Shown here piece after piece: positions 1-13,829 of a stretch of DNA of 64,000 nucleotides. Origin of the DNA: Cavia porcellus (taxonomy: Eukaryota > Chordata > Mammalia > Rodentia > Caviidae). Made by a program: the position numbers and the translations under genes. Every line of letters starts with the position of its first letter. Position 1 is the first letter of the stretch. Where the stretch lies: contig NW_026947630.1 of the NCBI RefSeq assembly GCF_034190915.1, forward strand, positions 434,001-498,000, written 5' to 3'. Under the pieces are notes generated by a model. It ran no database searches, had not been told where the DNA came from, and was given only the letters and a program-made list of their open reading frames with translations.

Positions 1-1349
1 AACACTAACACTAATACTAACCCACAAACCCTAACACTAACCCTAACCATAACCCTCTAACCCTAACCTTAAACCGAACCCTAACCCTTATCCTCTAACT
101 CTCTAAACATAATCCTAACACTTACCCTCTAATCCCAAATGTACGACTAACCATAACCCTAAACCCAACTTTCAGCCAAACCAAATCCTAACCCTACCCG
201 TTACCCTAACCCTAACACTATCCGTAACCCTAACACTTACTCTAACCCTAACCCTAAAACTAACACTAACCCTGACCATAATCCTAACCCTAACAATAAC
301 TCTAACCCTAACATTCTCACCCTAAACATAACCCCAACCCTAACCCTAACCAGCAACCTAACCCTGAACCTAACCCTAACCATAACCCTAACCCTAACAC
401 TCTCACCCTAAACGTAACCCCAAACATAACCCTAACCCTCACCCTCACCCTAAACCTAAACCTAAAACTTAACCTAAACCTTACCCTTACCGCAACCCTA
501 ACTCTAAACCTGAACTAACCCTAACACTAAATCTAACCCTAACTGGAACTCTAACCCTAACACTAACCCTAACATCTAAAACTAACCCTTGCCCTAACCC
601 TAAACTTAACCCTAAACTCTAACACAAACCTTAACCCTAACCCTAACAGTTACAGTAACTCTAACTGTAACCCTAACCCTATCCATAACCATAACCATAA
701 TCCTAACACTAACCATCCAATCGTCTAACCCATATCCTAAAATTAACCCTCTAATTCTAACTATATCCCTAACACTAACACGAACCCTAATGCTCTAACC
801 CTCTAACCCTAACCCTAACCCTAACCCTAAATTTAACCCTAACCCTAAAACTAACACTCTAACTCTAACCCTATCCCTAAGCCTCTAACCCTAACCCTAA
901 CCCAAACCCTTAACCTAACACTCTAACCTATAACCCTAACCATAACCCTAACCCTAACACTAACAATAAACCTAACCTCTAAACCTAATGCTAACCTTGA
1001 CACTAAGACCAAGCCTAACCCCCTAAAACTAACCGTAACTCTAACCCAAACTCTCTCAACCTATCCATAACGAAAACTCTAACCTTAAACATCCAACCAT
1101 CTAACCTTAAACCTAACTAAACCCTAACCCTAACACTAACCCTAATCCTAAACCAAAGCCTTACCCTAAACCTAACCTAAATCCTAACCTTAAACCTCTA
1201 ACCCTAAGCCTAACCCTACCCCTAACACTATCCCTCTAAGGCTCTAACCTAAAACTAACGCTAACCCTAACCCTAACACTAAACCTAATCCTAAACCTAA
1301 CACTAACCCTAATGCTAACCCTAAACCTAAAACTAACCTTAACCCTAAC
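1..1349. repeat. Family A mosaic, left edge of window
   Basis: These are diverged family A modules with no clear tandem partner. The CTCTCTAAACATA module is near 100, CCAATCGTCTAACCC near 718 and a CATCCAACCATCTAACC module near 1090. No gene, promoter or unrelated insert is seen. The first base is already degenerate repeat, so the array continues beyond the window on this side. Confidence 0.75.
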
Positions 1350-2346
1350 CCTAAAACCTAACCCTAACCGTCTAACTTTCTAAATAAAACCCGAACACTT
1401 ACCGTCTAATCCTAACACTTAGCCTAACCATAACCCTAAACCCAACCGTCACCCAAACCTAAGCCTAACCATAACCGTTACCCTAACAATAACCCTAAAA
1501 CTACCACTAACCTTAGCACTAACCGTAAACCCTAACCCTAACTCTAACCCTAAAACTAGCCATAACTCTAACCCTAAAACTAACCCCAGCCCTAGCCCTA
1601 ACCCTCTATCCCTAACACAAATAATAAGACTCAAACCCTAACACTAACACTAACTGGAGCCCTCTAACCCTAACCTAAACCCCCACCCTAACCATAACCC
1701 TCTAACTCTCTAAATATACCCCGAAGACTTACACTCTAAGCCTTACCCTAAGCCTAACCATAACCCTAAACCCAACTGTCACCCAAACCTAAACTTAACC
1801 CTAACCATTACACTAACCCTAACCCTAACCCTAACCCTAACCCTAACCGTAACCCTAAGCCTAAATCTAATCCTAACACTAACCATAGCCCTAGCCTTAA
1901 CCCTCTAACCCTAACACTAATACTAATCCTCAAATCATAACACTAACCCGAACGGTAACCCTCTAAACCTAACCTTAACCCTCACCCTAACCCTAACCCT
2001 CTAACTCTCTAAACATATCCCTATCTCTTACCCTCTAATCCTAACCCTAAGCCTAACCATAATCCTAAACCCAACCATCACCCAAACCTAATCCTAACCC
2101 TAAACGTTACCCTAAACCTAACACTAACCCTAACCCTAACACTTACTCTAAACCTAACCCTAACCCTAACACTAACAATAACACCAACCCTAACCCTAAC
2201 CGTAACCCTAACACTAACACTAACCCTAACCCTAACCCTAAATCTAAACCTAACCCTAACACTAACCCTAACCCTCTAACCCTAAGGCTAACCGTATCCC
2301 TAACCCTAACCCTCTAACGCTCTGACCCTAAAACTAACACTAACCA

Positions 2347-2378
<32 letters not shown>

Positions 2379-2705
2379 CTAACTCTCTAAACATAACCCT
2401 AACACTTACCCTCTAATCCTAACCCTAAGCCTAACCATAATCCTAAACCCACCCATCACCCAAACATAATCCTAAACCTAACCGTTACCCTAACCCAAAC
2501 ACTAACCCTAACCCTAACACTTACTCTAAATCTAACCCTAACTCTAACACTAACACTAACACTAACCCTAACCCTAACTCTAACACTAACACTAACCCTA
2601 ACCCTAGCCCTAAATCTAACCCTAACCCTAACACTCTAACCCTATGGCTAACACTATCCCTAACCCTAACCCTCTAATGCTCTGACCCTAAAACTCACAA
2701 TAACC
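1350..2705. repeat. Local tandem array of about 0.3-0.4 kb family A modules
   Basis: The module starting CTCTCTAAAYATA with CACTTACCCTCTAA and a GTCACCCAAACCTAA segment occurs near 1374, 1702, 2005 and 2383, at steps of about 328, 303 and 378 bp. The last two modules form the clearest pair: GCTCTGACCCTAAAACT recurs at about 2320 and 2680, a 360-bp step, and the flanking variants match. Each module ends with a CACTAATACTAACCCTCAAACC-like segment. The array looks older than the 2.9-kb and 6-kb repeats because the copies differ at many positions. Confidence 0.7.
1817..1846 (-). other. Perfect tract of five CCCTAA units
   Basis: Five uninterrupted hexamers lie inside the short-module tandem array. 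They have quadruplex-forming potential on the G-rich - strand. Confidence 0.75.
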
Positions 2706-4059
2706 CTAACCCTAACCCTAACCCTCACCGTAACCCTAAACCTAACCATTAACCTAAACCTTACACTTAACTCAACCCTAACCCTAAACCTAAGCTCACC
2801 CTAACACAAAATCTAACCCTAACTCTAACTCTAACCCTAACCCTAACCCTAACACCTAACACTAACACTAGCGCTAACACTAACCCTAAACCTAAACCCG
2901 AACACAGACCTTAACCCTAATCCTAATAGTAACAGTAACTCTAACTCTAAACCTAAGCCTATACTTAACCATAACCCTAACACTAACCATCCAATCATCT
3001 AACCCTAGCACTACCCCTAACCCTTAACCTAAACCGAACCCTAACCCTAACCCTCTAACCATAAGTCTAACCATAATACTCTACGTGAACCCTAAACCTA
3101 ACCCTCATTCTAACAATAACCCTCTAATGCTAACCATATCCCTAACACTAAGCCGAACCCTAACGCTCTAACCCTCTAACACTAACCCTAACACTAAATC
3201 TAACACTCTAACCCTAACCCTATCAATAAGCCTCTAAACCTAACCCTCTAACCCTAACGATAACCCTAACCCTAACACTAACACTAAACCTAACCTCTAA
3301 CCCTAACGCTTACCCTGACCATAAGATCAACCCTAACCCACTAAACCTAACACCCTAATGCTAACATCAACCCTCTAAACCTTACCAAAACCATAACCCT
3401 AACCCCAAACATCCAACCCTCTAACCCTAAAACTAAACCTAACCATAATACTAACCGTAATGCTAACGCTAACACTAACCCTAATCCAAAACCTAAGCCT
3501 TACACTAAACCTAACTTTACCCCTAACCCTAACCCTCTAATCCTAAGCCTAACCCTCCCCATAACACTATCCCTCTGACTCTCTAACCCTAACACTAACA
3601 CTAACCCTAAAACTATCCCTAAACCTAACCCGTACCCTAATCCTAACCCACTAACCAAAAGTCTAACCATAATTCTCTAACGTGAACCCTAACCCTAATC
3701 CTAACAATTACCCTCTAACGCTAAGCATATGCCTAACAATAACCCAAACCCTAACCCTCTAACCCTCTAACCCTAACCCTAACCCTAACCCTAAACCAAA
3801 CCCTAAACCTAAAACTAACACTCAAACCATAGCCCTATCCTTAGACTCTAACCCCAACCCGAACCCGAACCCTAAACCAAAACTCTAACCCTCTGACCGT
3901 AACCATAACCCTAACCCTAACACTAACCCTAACACTAAACCTAACCTCTAATCCTAACACTAACCCTGACCCTAGGACCAACCCTAACCCTCTAAACCTA
4001 ACCCTAACGCTAACCCCAATCCTCTAAACCTACCCATAACCATAACCCTAATCCTAACA
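2706..4059. repeat. Family A mosaic
   Basis: This stretch holds a CCAATCATCTAACCC site near 2990 and two paralogous copies of a GTCTAACCATAAT...GTGAACCC...CCATATCC block (from about 3065 and about 3661, 596 bp apart), plus one CTAGCCCTATCCTTCGCCTC-type module near 3833. The copies are diverged and indel-ridden. No coding sequence is supported. Confidence 0.65.
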
Positions 4060-4319
4060 ATCCAACATTCTAACCCTAAACCTAACACTAACACTAATCC
4101 TAAAACTAACCATAATGCTAACCCTAACACTAACCCTAATCCTAAACCTAAGCCTTACCCTAACCCTAACCCTAACCCTATCCCCAAACATCCAACCATC
4201 TAACCCTAAACCTAACCCTAACCCGAACCCTAATACTAACCGTAACGCTAACCTTAACACTAAACATAATCCGAAACGTAAGCCTTACTCTAAACCTAAC
4301 CTTAACGCTAACCCTAACA
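4060..4319. repeat. About 130-bp tandem duplication in family A
   Basis: A block starting ATCCAACATTCTAACCC at 4060 recurs as ATCCAACCATCTAACCC at 4190. CCTAAGCCTTAC-like sequence follows at about 4147 and 4277, again 130 bp apart. The copies differ at several positions. Confidence 0.6.
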
Positions 4320-5000
4320 CTCTAACCCTAAGCCAAACCCAAGCCCTAACCCTATCCCTGTAATGCTCTAACCCTAACACTAACCCTAACCCTAACCCTA
4401 ACCCTAAACCTAAACCTAAGCCTAAACCTAACCCTAACCCTAACCCTAACCCTAACCTAAAACTAAACCTAACCCTAACCCTAACCCTAAAACTAACACT
4501 AACCCTAACCATAACCCTAAACGCTAACCCTAACCCTGAAACTAACCATAAATCTAACCCTAAGCCCAACCCTATCCCTAGCCCTAACCCTCTATCCCTA
4601 AAACTAATAATAACCCTCAAACCCTAACACTAACGCTAACCATAACCCTCTAAAGCTAACCTTAACTCTACCCTAGACATAACCCTCTAACTCTCTAAAC
4701 ATAATCCTAACACTTACCCTCGAAAACTAATCCTAAGCCCAACCATAACCTTAAACCCTACCGTCACCCAAACCTAATCCTAACCCTAACCGTTACCCTA
4801 ACCCTAACATTAACACTTACTCTAACCCTAACCATAATCCTAACACTAACACTAACCCTAACCACAAAGCTAACCCTAACCATAACCCTAACCCTAACAC
4901 TGTCACCCTAAACGTAACCCCAAAGCTAACCCTAAACCTCACCCTAACCCTAAACCTAACCCTTAACCTAAACCTTGCCCTTAACCACAACCCTAACCCT
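4250..5000. repeat. Dispersed duplication D1, left copy
   Basis: This block shares an ordered set of variants with about 12500-13170: AATCCRAAAC, CCTGTAAYGCTCTAACCC, a CTCTCTAAACATA module, CTTCGAAA/CTCGAAAA-type sequence and CACTGTCACCCTAAACGTAA. Offsets drift from about 8,250 bp at the left end to 8,172-8,184 bp at the right end because of indels, including extra near-perfect hexamers around 4380-4460 here. The left edge overlaps the preceding 130-bp duplication. Confidence 0.6.
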
Positions 5001-7249
5001 AACCTTCTAACCCTCTAACCCTAAACCCAGCCCTAACACTAAACCTAACCCTAACCCTAAAACTAAAACTCTAAACCTAGCCCTATCCTTCGCCTCTTAC
5101 CCTAACCCTAATCCTAACCCGAAACCAAAACTCTAACCCTCTGACCCTAACCATAACCCTAACCCTAACCCTAACCCTAACCCTAACAGTAAACCTAACC
5201 TCTACTCCTAACGCTAACCCAGACCCTAAGATCAACCCTAATCCTCTAAACCTAACCCTAACGCTAAACCCAACCGTCTAAACCTAACCATAACCATAAC
5301 CCTAATCCTAGACATCCAAAATTCTAACCCTAAAGCTAACACTAACACTAAATCGTAATACTAACCGTAATGCTAACCCTAACCCTAACCCTAACTCTCT
5401 AACGCTAAGCCTAACCCTATCCCTAACACTAAACCTCTAACTCTCTAACCCTAACAGTAACACTAACCCTAACCCTAAACCTAAAACTAATCATAACACT
5501 AAACATAACCCAAAATCTAAACCTAAAACTAACCCTAACCCTAATTCTAACCCTAACCCTAAAACTACCGCTAAACCCTAACCCTAACCTTAAACCTAAA
5601 ACTAACCCTAACTCTAACCCTAAACCTAACCCTAGCCCTAGCCATAACCCTCTAACTCTAACACTAATACTAACCCTCAATCCCTAACACTAACACTAAC
5701 AGTAACCCTCTAACCCTAACCTTAACCCCAACCCTAACCCTAACCCTCTAACTCTCTAAACATAACCCTAACACTTACCCTCTAATCCTAACCCTAAGCC
5801 TAACCATAACCCTAAACCCAACCGTCAGCCAAACCAAACCTTCACCCTAACCGTTACCCTAACACTATCCCTAACCGTAACACTTACTCTAACCCTAACA
5901 CTAACCCTAACACTAACACTAACCCTAGCCATAAACCTAACCTTAACCCTAACCCTAACACTCTCACGTTAAGCGAAACCCCAAACCTAACCCTTACCCT
6001 CACCCTAACACTAAACCTAAACCTTAAAATAAACCTTACCCTTACCCGAACCCTATCCCTAACACTAACCATAAACCTATCCCTAACCCTAAACCCTAAT
6101 CCTAACCCTAAACCTTAAACTAACCCTAACTCTAACCCTAACCATAACCCTATCCCTAGCCTTCACCCTCCATACATAACACTAATACTAACACTCAAAC
6201 CCTAACACTAACCCTAACTGTAACCCTCTAACCCTAACCTTAACCCTAACCCTAACCCTAAACCTCTAACTCTCTAAACATAACCCTAACACATACCTTC
6301 TAATCCTAAACTTGGCCCTATAACACAAAACCCAACCGTCACCCAAACCTAATGTTAACCCTAACCTTTACCCTAACCCTAACACTAACCCAGCCCTTAC
6401 ACTTACACTTACTCTAACCCTAACCCTAACCCTAAAACTAAACCTAACCCTAACCCTAAACCTAACACTAACCCTAAACCTAAACACTAACACAAACCTT
6501 AACCCTAACCCTAACAGTAACAGTAACTCTAACTCTAAACCTAACCTTATCCATAACTATAACCCTAACACTAACAATCCAATCGTCTAACCCTAGCCCT
6601 AAACCTAACCCTAACCATAACGCTAACCCTAAATCTAAACCTAAACCTAACCCTTACCCTATCCCGAACCCTAACCCTAACCCTCTAACCTTAAGTCTAA
6701 CCATAATCCTCTACCGTGAACCCTAAACCTAACCCAAATTCTAACAATAACCCTCTAACGCTAACCATATGCCAAACACTAACCCGAACCCTAACCCACT
6801 AACCCTCTAAACCTAACCCTAACCCTAACACTAAACCTAACCCTAACGCTAAAACTAACACTCTAACCCTAGCCCTATCCTTTGCCTCTAACCCTAACCC
6901 TAACCCGAACCCTAAACCAAAACTCTAACACTCTGACCCTAACGATAACCCTAACCGTAACCCTAACCCTAACAGTAAAGCAATCCTGTCATCCTAACGC
7001 TAAACCTGACCCTAAGACCGACCCAAACCCTCTAAACCGAACCCCAACGCTAACCCCACCCTTCTAAACCTAACTGTAACCATAACACTAATCCTAAACA
7101 TCCAACATTCTAAAACTAAACCTAACACTAACACTAATCCTAATACTAACCATAAGGCTAACCCTAACAATAACCCTAATCCTAAACCTAAGCCTTACCA
7201 AAACCTAACCTTAACCCTAACCCTAACCCTCTAACCCTAAACCCAACCC
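5001..7249. repeat. Family A mosaic
   Basis: This region contains two copies of the CTAGCCCTATCCTTYGCCTC module (near 5079 and 6874), CTCTCTAAACATA modules near 5750 and 6265, and a CCAATCGTCTAACCC site near 6578. A five-hexamer perfect tract lies at 5157-5186. The short open frames here encode only Leu-Gly, Arg-Val or Leu-Thr repeats and are not genes. Confidence 0.65.
5157..5186 (-). other. Perfect tract of five CCCTAA units
   Basis: Five uninterrupted hexamers follow a CTCTGACCC module. They have quadruplex-forming potential on the - strand. Confidence 0.75.
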
Positions 7250-8550
7250 TATACCTAACCCTAAACCATTAACACTCTAACACTAACAATAACCCTAACC
7301 CTAACCCTAACACTACCCTAACCGTAAACAAAAACCTAACCCTAACAATAAACTTATCCCTAACTCTAATGCTAGAATTAACCCTAAGCCTAACTCTAAC
7401 CCTAACCCTAAAACTACCCCTAAACCCTAACCCTAACGCTAACCCTAAAACTTACCCTAAGTCTAACCCTAACCCTAACCCTAGCCCTAGCTTTAACCCT
7501 CTAACCCTAACAATAATACTAACCCTCAAACTCTAACACTAACCTTAACAGTAACCTTCTAAACCTATCCTTCACCCCAACCCTCTAACTCTCTAAACAT
7601 AACCCTAACACTAACCCTCTAATCCTAACCCTAAGCCTAACCATAACCCTAAACCCAACTGTCAGCCAAACCAAATTCTAACCCTAACTGTTACCATAAC
7701 CGTAACACTATCCCTAACCCTAACAATTGCTCTAACCCTAACCCTAACCCTCACACTAACACTAACCCTAACCATAAACATAACCCTAACCATAACCCTT
7801 ACCCTACACTCTCACACTCAGCGTAACCCCAAACCTAACACTAACCATCACCCTAACCCTAAAACTAAATCTTAACCTAAACCTTACCCGTACCCCAAAC
7901 CTATCCCTGAACCTAACCTACCCCTAACACAAAATCTAATCCTAACTGTAACTCTAATTCTAACCCTAACCCTAACACCTAACACTAACACTAGCCCTAA
8001 CACTAACCCTAACCCTAAACCCCAACACGAACCTTAACCCTAACCCTAACAGTAACAGTAACACTAAATCTAACCCTAACCCTATCCATAACCATAACAC
8101 TAACACTAACCTTCCAATCGTCTAACCCTAGGCCTAACCCTAACCCTTACCAAAACCCGAACCCTAACCCTAACCTTAACCCTAACACTAAACGTAACTT
8201 CTAATCCTAACACTAACCTTGACCCTAAGACCAACCCTAACCTTCGAAAGCTAACCATAATGCTAATCCCAACACACTAAACTTAACCATATCCATAACC
8301 CTAACACTAAACATCCAACGATCTAACCCTAAACCTTACCCTAACCCTAACCCTAATACTAACCTTATGCTAACTCTAACACTAACCCTAATACTAAACC
8401 TAAGACTTACGGTAAACCTTATCTTAACCCTAACCCTAACCCTCTAACACAAAGCCTAACCTTACCCCTAACACTATCTCTCTAACGCTTTAACCCTAAC
8501 ACTAACCCTAACCCTAACCCTAACCATAAAACTAAAACTAACCTTAACTG
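7250..8550. repeat. Dispersed duplication D2, left copy
   Basis: About 1.3 kb matches 13830-15130 at a steady offset of 6,578 bp. Three anchors keep this offset: CCCCAAACCTATCCCTGAAC (7893 and 14471), CTTCCAATCGTCTAACCC (about 8111 and 14689) and the TAACACTATCTCTCTAACG / TAACCCTATCCCTCTAACA block (about 8470 and 15048). CTGTCAGCCAAACCAAAT near 7660 is also shared with about 14235. Similarity ends near 8550. Confidence 0.7.
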
Positions 8551-11500
8551 TAAACCTAAACCCTAACCCTAACCCTATAAATAACCCTAACTATAACCCT
8601 AACCCTAACCCTATACCTAGCCCTAACCCTCTATCCCTAACACTAATACTAACCCTCAAACCCTAACACTAACCCTAACCATAACCCTCTAACCCTAACC
8701 TTAACCCTAACCCTAACCCTAACCCTCTAACTCTCTACACATAATCCTAAAACTTACCTTCTAATGCTAACCCTAAGCCTAACTATAACCCTAAACCCAA
8801 CCGTCACCCAATCCTAATTCTAAACCTAACCTTTACCCTAACTCCAACACTAACCCTAACCCTAACACTTACTCTTACCCTAACCCTAACCCTAACACTA
8901 ACCCTAACCCTAACACTAAACCTATCCCTAAGCCTAACCCTCTAACGCTCTAACCCTAACACTAACACTAACCCTAAACCTAAACCTAACACTAACCCTA
9001 AAACTAACCCTAACTCTAACTCTAAACCTAAACCGAGTCCTAGCCCTACCTTTCTAACCCTAACATTAATACTAACCCTAAAACCCTAACACTAACCCTA
9101 ACCGTAACCCTCTAACCCTAACGTTAACCCCCACCCTAACCCTAACCCACTAACTCTCTAAAGATAACCCTAAAACTTACCTTCTAATGCTAACCCCAAC
9201 CTTAACCCTAACCCTAAATATAACCGAACTCTTACACTGTAATCCTTACCCTAACCCCTACCGTCACCCAAACCTAATGCTAACCCTAACCGTTACCCTA
9301 ACCATAACACTAGCCCTAACACTAAAAATTACTCTAACCCTAACACTAACCCTAACACTAACACTAACCCTAACCATAAACCTAACCCTAACAATAACCC
9401 TAACCCTAACACTCTCACATTAATCGTAACCCCAAACCTAACCCTAACCCTCACCATAACCCTAAACCTAACCCTTAACCTAAACCTTACACTTACCCCA
9501 ACCCTAACCATCAACCTAACCTAACCCTAACACTAAATCTAACCCTAACTGTAATTCTAACATTAAACCTAACCCTAACACCTAACACTAACTCTAGCCC
9601 TAACAATAACCCTTACCCTAAACCCTAACACCAACCTTAAACCAAACCCTAACAGTAACAGTAACTCTAACTCTGACCCTAACCCTATCCATAACCATAA
9701 CCCTAACACTAACCATCCAATCATCTAACACTAGCCCTAAACCTAAACCTTATCCTAACCCAAACCCTAATACTAACCATCTAAACGTAAGTCTAACCAT
9801 AATCCTCTAACGTGAACCCTAACACTAACCCTAATCCTAATAATAACCCTCTAATGCTAACCATATAACTAACACTAACCCGAACCCTAACACTCTAACC
9901 CTGTAACCCTAACCCTAACCCTAAACCTAACCCTAACCCTAAATCTAAAACTCTAACCCTAAAGCTATCAATAAGACTCTAGACCTAACCCTCTATCCCT
10001 AACCATAACCATAACCCTAACACTAACACTACACGTAACCTCTAACACTAACGCCAACCCTGACCATAAGAACAACCCTAACCCTCTAAACCTAACCCTA
10101 ACGCTAACCCCAACCCTCTAAACCTAACCATAACCCTAACCCTAAACATCAAACCCTCTAGCCCTAAACCTAACACTAACCCTAACCCTAATAATAACTG
10201 TAATGGTAACCCTAACACTAATCCTAATCCAAAACCTAAGCCTTACCCTAAATCTAACATTAAACCTAACCCTAACCCTCTAACCCTAATCCTAACCCTA
10301 TCGCTCTAACGCTCTAAACCTAACACTAACCCTAACCCTAAACCTAACCCTAAACCTAACCCTAACCCTAACAATAACCCTAAACCTAACCCTAAACCTA
10401 AAATTAACCCTAACCCAAACCCTACCCCTAAACCCTAATCTTAACCCTAACCCTAAAATTAACCCTAACTCTAAACCTAACCCTAACCCTAACACAAACC
10501 TTAACCCTAACCCTGACAGTAACAGTAACTCTAACTCTAAACCTAACCCTATCCCTAACACTAACCATCCAATCGTCTAACCCTAGCCCTAAACCTAACC
10601 CTAAGCCTAACGCTAACCCTAAACCTAACCCTATACCTAACCGTTAACCTAAACTTTACCCTAACCCAAACCCTAACCCTAACTCTTTAACCATAAGTCT
10701 AACCATAATCTTCTAACGTGAACCCTAACCCTAACCCTAATCCTAACAATAACCCTCTAACGCTAACCATATGCCTAACACTAACACGAACACTAACCCT
10801 CTAAACCTAACCCTAACCCTAACCCTAAACCAAACCCTAACCCTAAAACTAACACTCTAACCCTAGCCCTATCCTTCGCCTCGAACACTAACCCTAACCC
10901 GAACCCTAAACCTAAACTCTAAAACTCTGACGCTAACCATAACCCTAATCCTAACCCTAACCCTAACACTAAAACTAACATCTAATCCTAACGATAAGCA
11001 TGACTCTAAGACCAACCCTAACGGTCTAAACCTAACCCTAATGCTAACCCCAACCCTCTAAACCTAATCATAACCATAACCCTAATCCTAAACATCCAAC
11101 ATTATAACCCTAAACCTAACAATAACACTAATCCTAATACTAACCATAATGCTAACCCTAACACTAATGCTAATTCTAAACCTAAGCCTTACACAAAATC
11201 TAACATTAACCCTAACCATAACCCTCTAACCCTAAGCCAAACCCTATCCCTAACCCTAAAACGTTAGCACTCTAACCCTAAACACTAACACTAACCCTAA
11301 CCTTAAACCTAAACCGAAACCTAAACCTAACACAACCATAACCCTAACCCTAACCCTAACCCTAAAACTAACCCTAAACCCTAACCCTAACCCTAACCCT
11401 AAAACTAACCCTAATTCTAACCCTAATGCTAACACTAGCCCTAGCACTAACCCTCTAACCCTAACCCTAATGCTAACCCTCAAACCCTAAAACTAAAACT

Positions 11501-12499
11501 AACAGTAACACTCTAACCCTATCCTTAACCCAAATCCTTACCCTAACCCTCTAAGTCTCTAAGCATAATCCTAACACTTACCCTCTAATCCTAACCCTAA
11601 GCCTAACCATAACCCTAATCCCAACCGTCAGCCAATCCAAATCCTAACCTTAACCGTTACCCTAACCCTAACACTATTCCTAACCCTAACACTTACTCTA
11701 ACACTAACCCGAACCCTAACCCTCACCCTAACCCTAAACCTAACACTTAACATAAACTTTACACTTACCCCAACCCTAACCCTAAACCTAACCTAACCCT
11801 AACACTAAATCTAACCCTAACTGTAACTCTAACCCTAACCCTTACCCTAAGCCTAACACCTAACACTAACACTAGCCATAACACTAACCCTAATCCTAAA
11901 CCCTAACACCAACCTTAACCCTAACACTAACAGTAACAGTAACTGTAACTCTAACCCTAACCCTATCCATAACCATAACCCTAACACTAACCATCAAATC
12001 GTCTACCCCTAGGCCTAACCCTGACACTTACCCTAACCCGAACCCTAACGCTAACTCTCTATCCATAAGTCTAACTATAGTCCTCTAACGTGAACCCTAA
12101 CCCTAACCCAAATCCTAACAATAACACTCTAATGCTAACCATATCCGAAACACTAACCCGAACCCTAACCCTCTAAACCTCTAAATCTAAACCTAACCCT
12201 AAATCTAAGCCTAACCCTAAATCTAACACTCTAACCCTAACCCTATCAATAAGCCTCTAAACCTAACCCTCTAACTCTAACCATAACCATAACCCTAACA
12301 CTAACACTAAACCTACCTCTAACCCAAACGCTAACCCTGACCGTAAGACCAACCCTAACCCTCTAAACCTACTCCCCTAACGCTAACATCAACTCTCTAA
12401 ACCTAACCATAACCATAACCCTAACCCTAACCCTAAACATCCAACCTTCTAACCCTAAACCTAACTCTAACCCTAACCCTAAAACTAACCGTAATGCTA
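8551..12499. repeat. Family A mosaic
   Basis: These are diverged family A modules. CCAATCGTCTAACCC-type sites lie near 9716, 10567 and 11994, CTCTCTAAACATA-type modules near 8730, 9155 and 11550, and a TAGCCCTATCCTTCGCCTCG module near 10863. I could not resolve a regular tandem period here. No gene or foreign insert is seen. Confidence 0.65.
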
Positions 12500-13170
12500 A
12501 CCTTACCACTAAACCTAATCCAAAATCTAAACCTTACCCTAAACCTGACCTTAATGCTAACCCTAACACTCTAACCCTAAGTCTAACGCTACCCCTAACC
12601 CTATACCTGTAACGCTCTAACCCTAAAACTAACACTAACCCTAACCATAAACTTAACCATAACCCTAACCCTAACCCTAACACTAACCTTAACACTAACC
12701 CTAACCCTGAAACTAACCGTAAATCTAACCCTAAGCATAACCCTATCCCTAGACCTAACCCTCCATCCCTAACAATAATACTGACCCTCAAACACTAACA
12801 CTAACCCTAACCATAACCCTCTAAACCTATCCTTAACTCTAACCCTAACCATAACCCTCTAACTCTCTAAACATAACCCTAACACTTAGCTTCGAAACCT
12901 AATCCTAAGCCTAACCATAAGCTTAAACCCAACCTTCACCCAAACCTAATCCTAACCCTAACCGTTACCCTAACCCTAACACTAACCCTAACCCTAACAC
13001 TTACTCTAAACCTAACCTTAACCCTAACACTAACACTAACCCTAACCACAAACCTAATCCTAACCATAACCCTAACCCTAACACTGTCACCCTAAACGTA
13101 ACCCCAAAGCTAACCCTAACCCTAAAACTAACCCTTAACCTAAACCTTCCCCTACCCCAACCTTTAACTT
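12500..13170. repeat. Dispersed duplication D1, right copy
   Basis: This is the partner of about 4250-5000. Shared rare variants include CACTGTCACCCTAAACGTAA (about 13083) followed by CCCCAAAGCTAACCC, and a TTCGAAACCTAATCC segment near 12890. Differences are mostly substitutions within the CCC triplet and whole-hexamer indels. Confidence 0.6.
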
Positions 13171-13829
13171 AACCCTAACCTAACGCTAATACTAAATCTA
13201 ACACTAACAGTAACTCTAACCCACCCTAACCCTAGCACCTAACTCTAACCCTAGACCTAACATTAACCCTAACCGTAACCCTAGCACAAACCTTAACCCT
13301 AACCCTAACAGTAACAATAACTCTAACCCTAACCCTATCCATAACCATAACCCTAACACTAACCATCCAATCGTCTAACGCTAGCTCTAAACCTAACCCT
13401 AAGCCTAACGCTAACCCTAAACCGAACCCTAAACCTAACCCTTACCCTAACCTGAAACCGAACCCTAAACCTCTAAACATAAATCTAACCATAATCCTCT
13501 AACGCGAACCCTAACCCTAACCCTAATCCTAACAATAACCCTCTAACGCTAATCATATGCCTAACACAAACCCAACCCTAAGGTTCTAAACCCTCTAACC
13601 CTAACCCTAACCCTAACACTAAACTTAACCCTAACCCTAGCACTATCCTTCGCCTCTAAACCTAAGCCTAACTCTATCCCTAACCCTAACCCTATAACGG
13701 TCTAACCCAAACAATAACACTAGCCCTAACCCTAACCCTAAACCTAACCCTAATCCTAACCCTAACCCTAACCCTAACACTAACCCTAACCCTAACCCTA
13801 ACTCTAACCCTAAGCCTAACCTTACCACT
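13171..13829. repeat. Family A mosaic
   Basis: This short stretch between the two dispersed duplications holds a CCAATCGTCTAACGC site near 13365, a TAGCACTATCCTTCGCCTC module near 13637, and a near-canonical run around 13740-13800. Confidence 0.6.

Noticed and set aside
1..1349. A functional telomere at the left edge
   Set aside because: Perfect tracts are very short and variants occur every one to three hexamers from base 1. A working telomere would be nearly pure CCCTAA.
4285..4620. Leu-Gly-rich open frame on the - strand that could pass for a membrane protein
   Set aside because: TTAGGG reads Leu-Gly in this frame. The hydrophobicity is an artefact of the repeat; similar frames occur in all paralogous modules.
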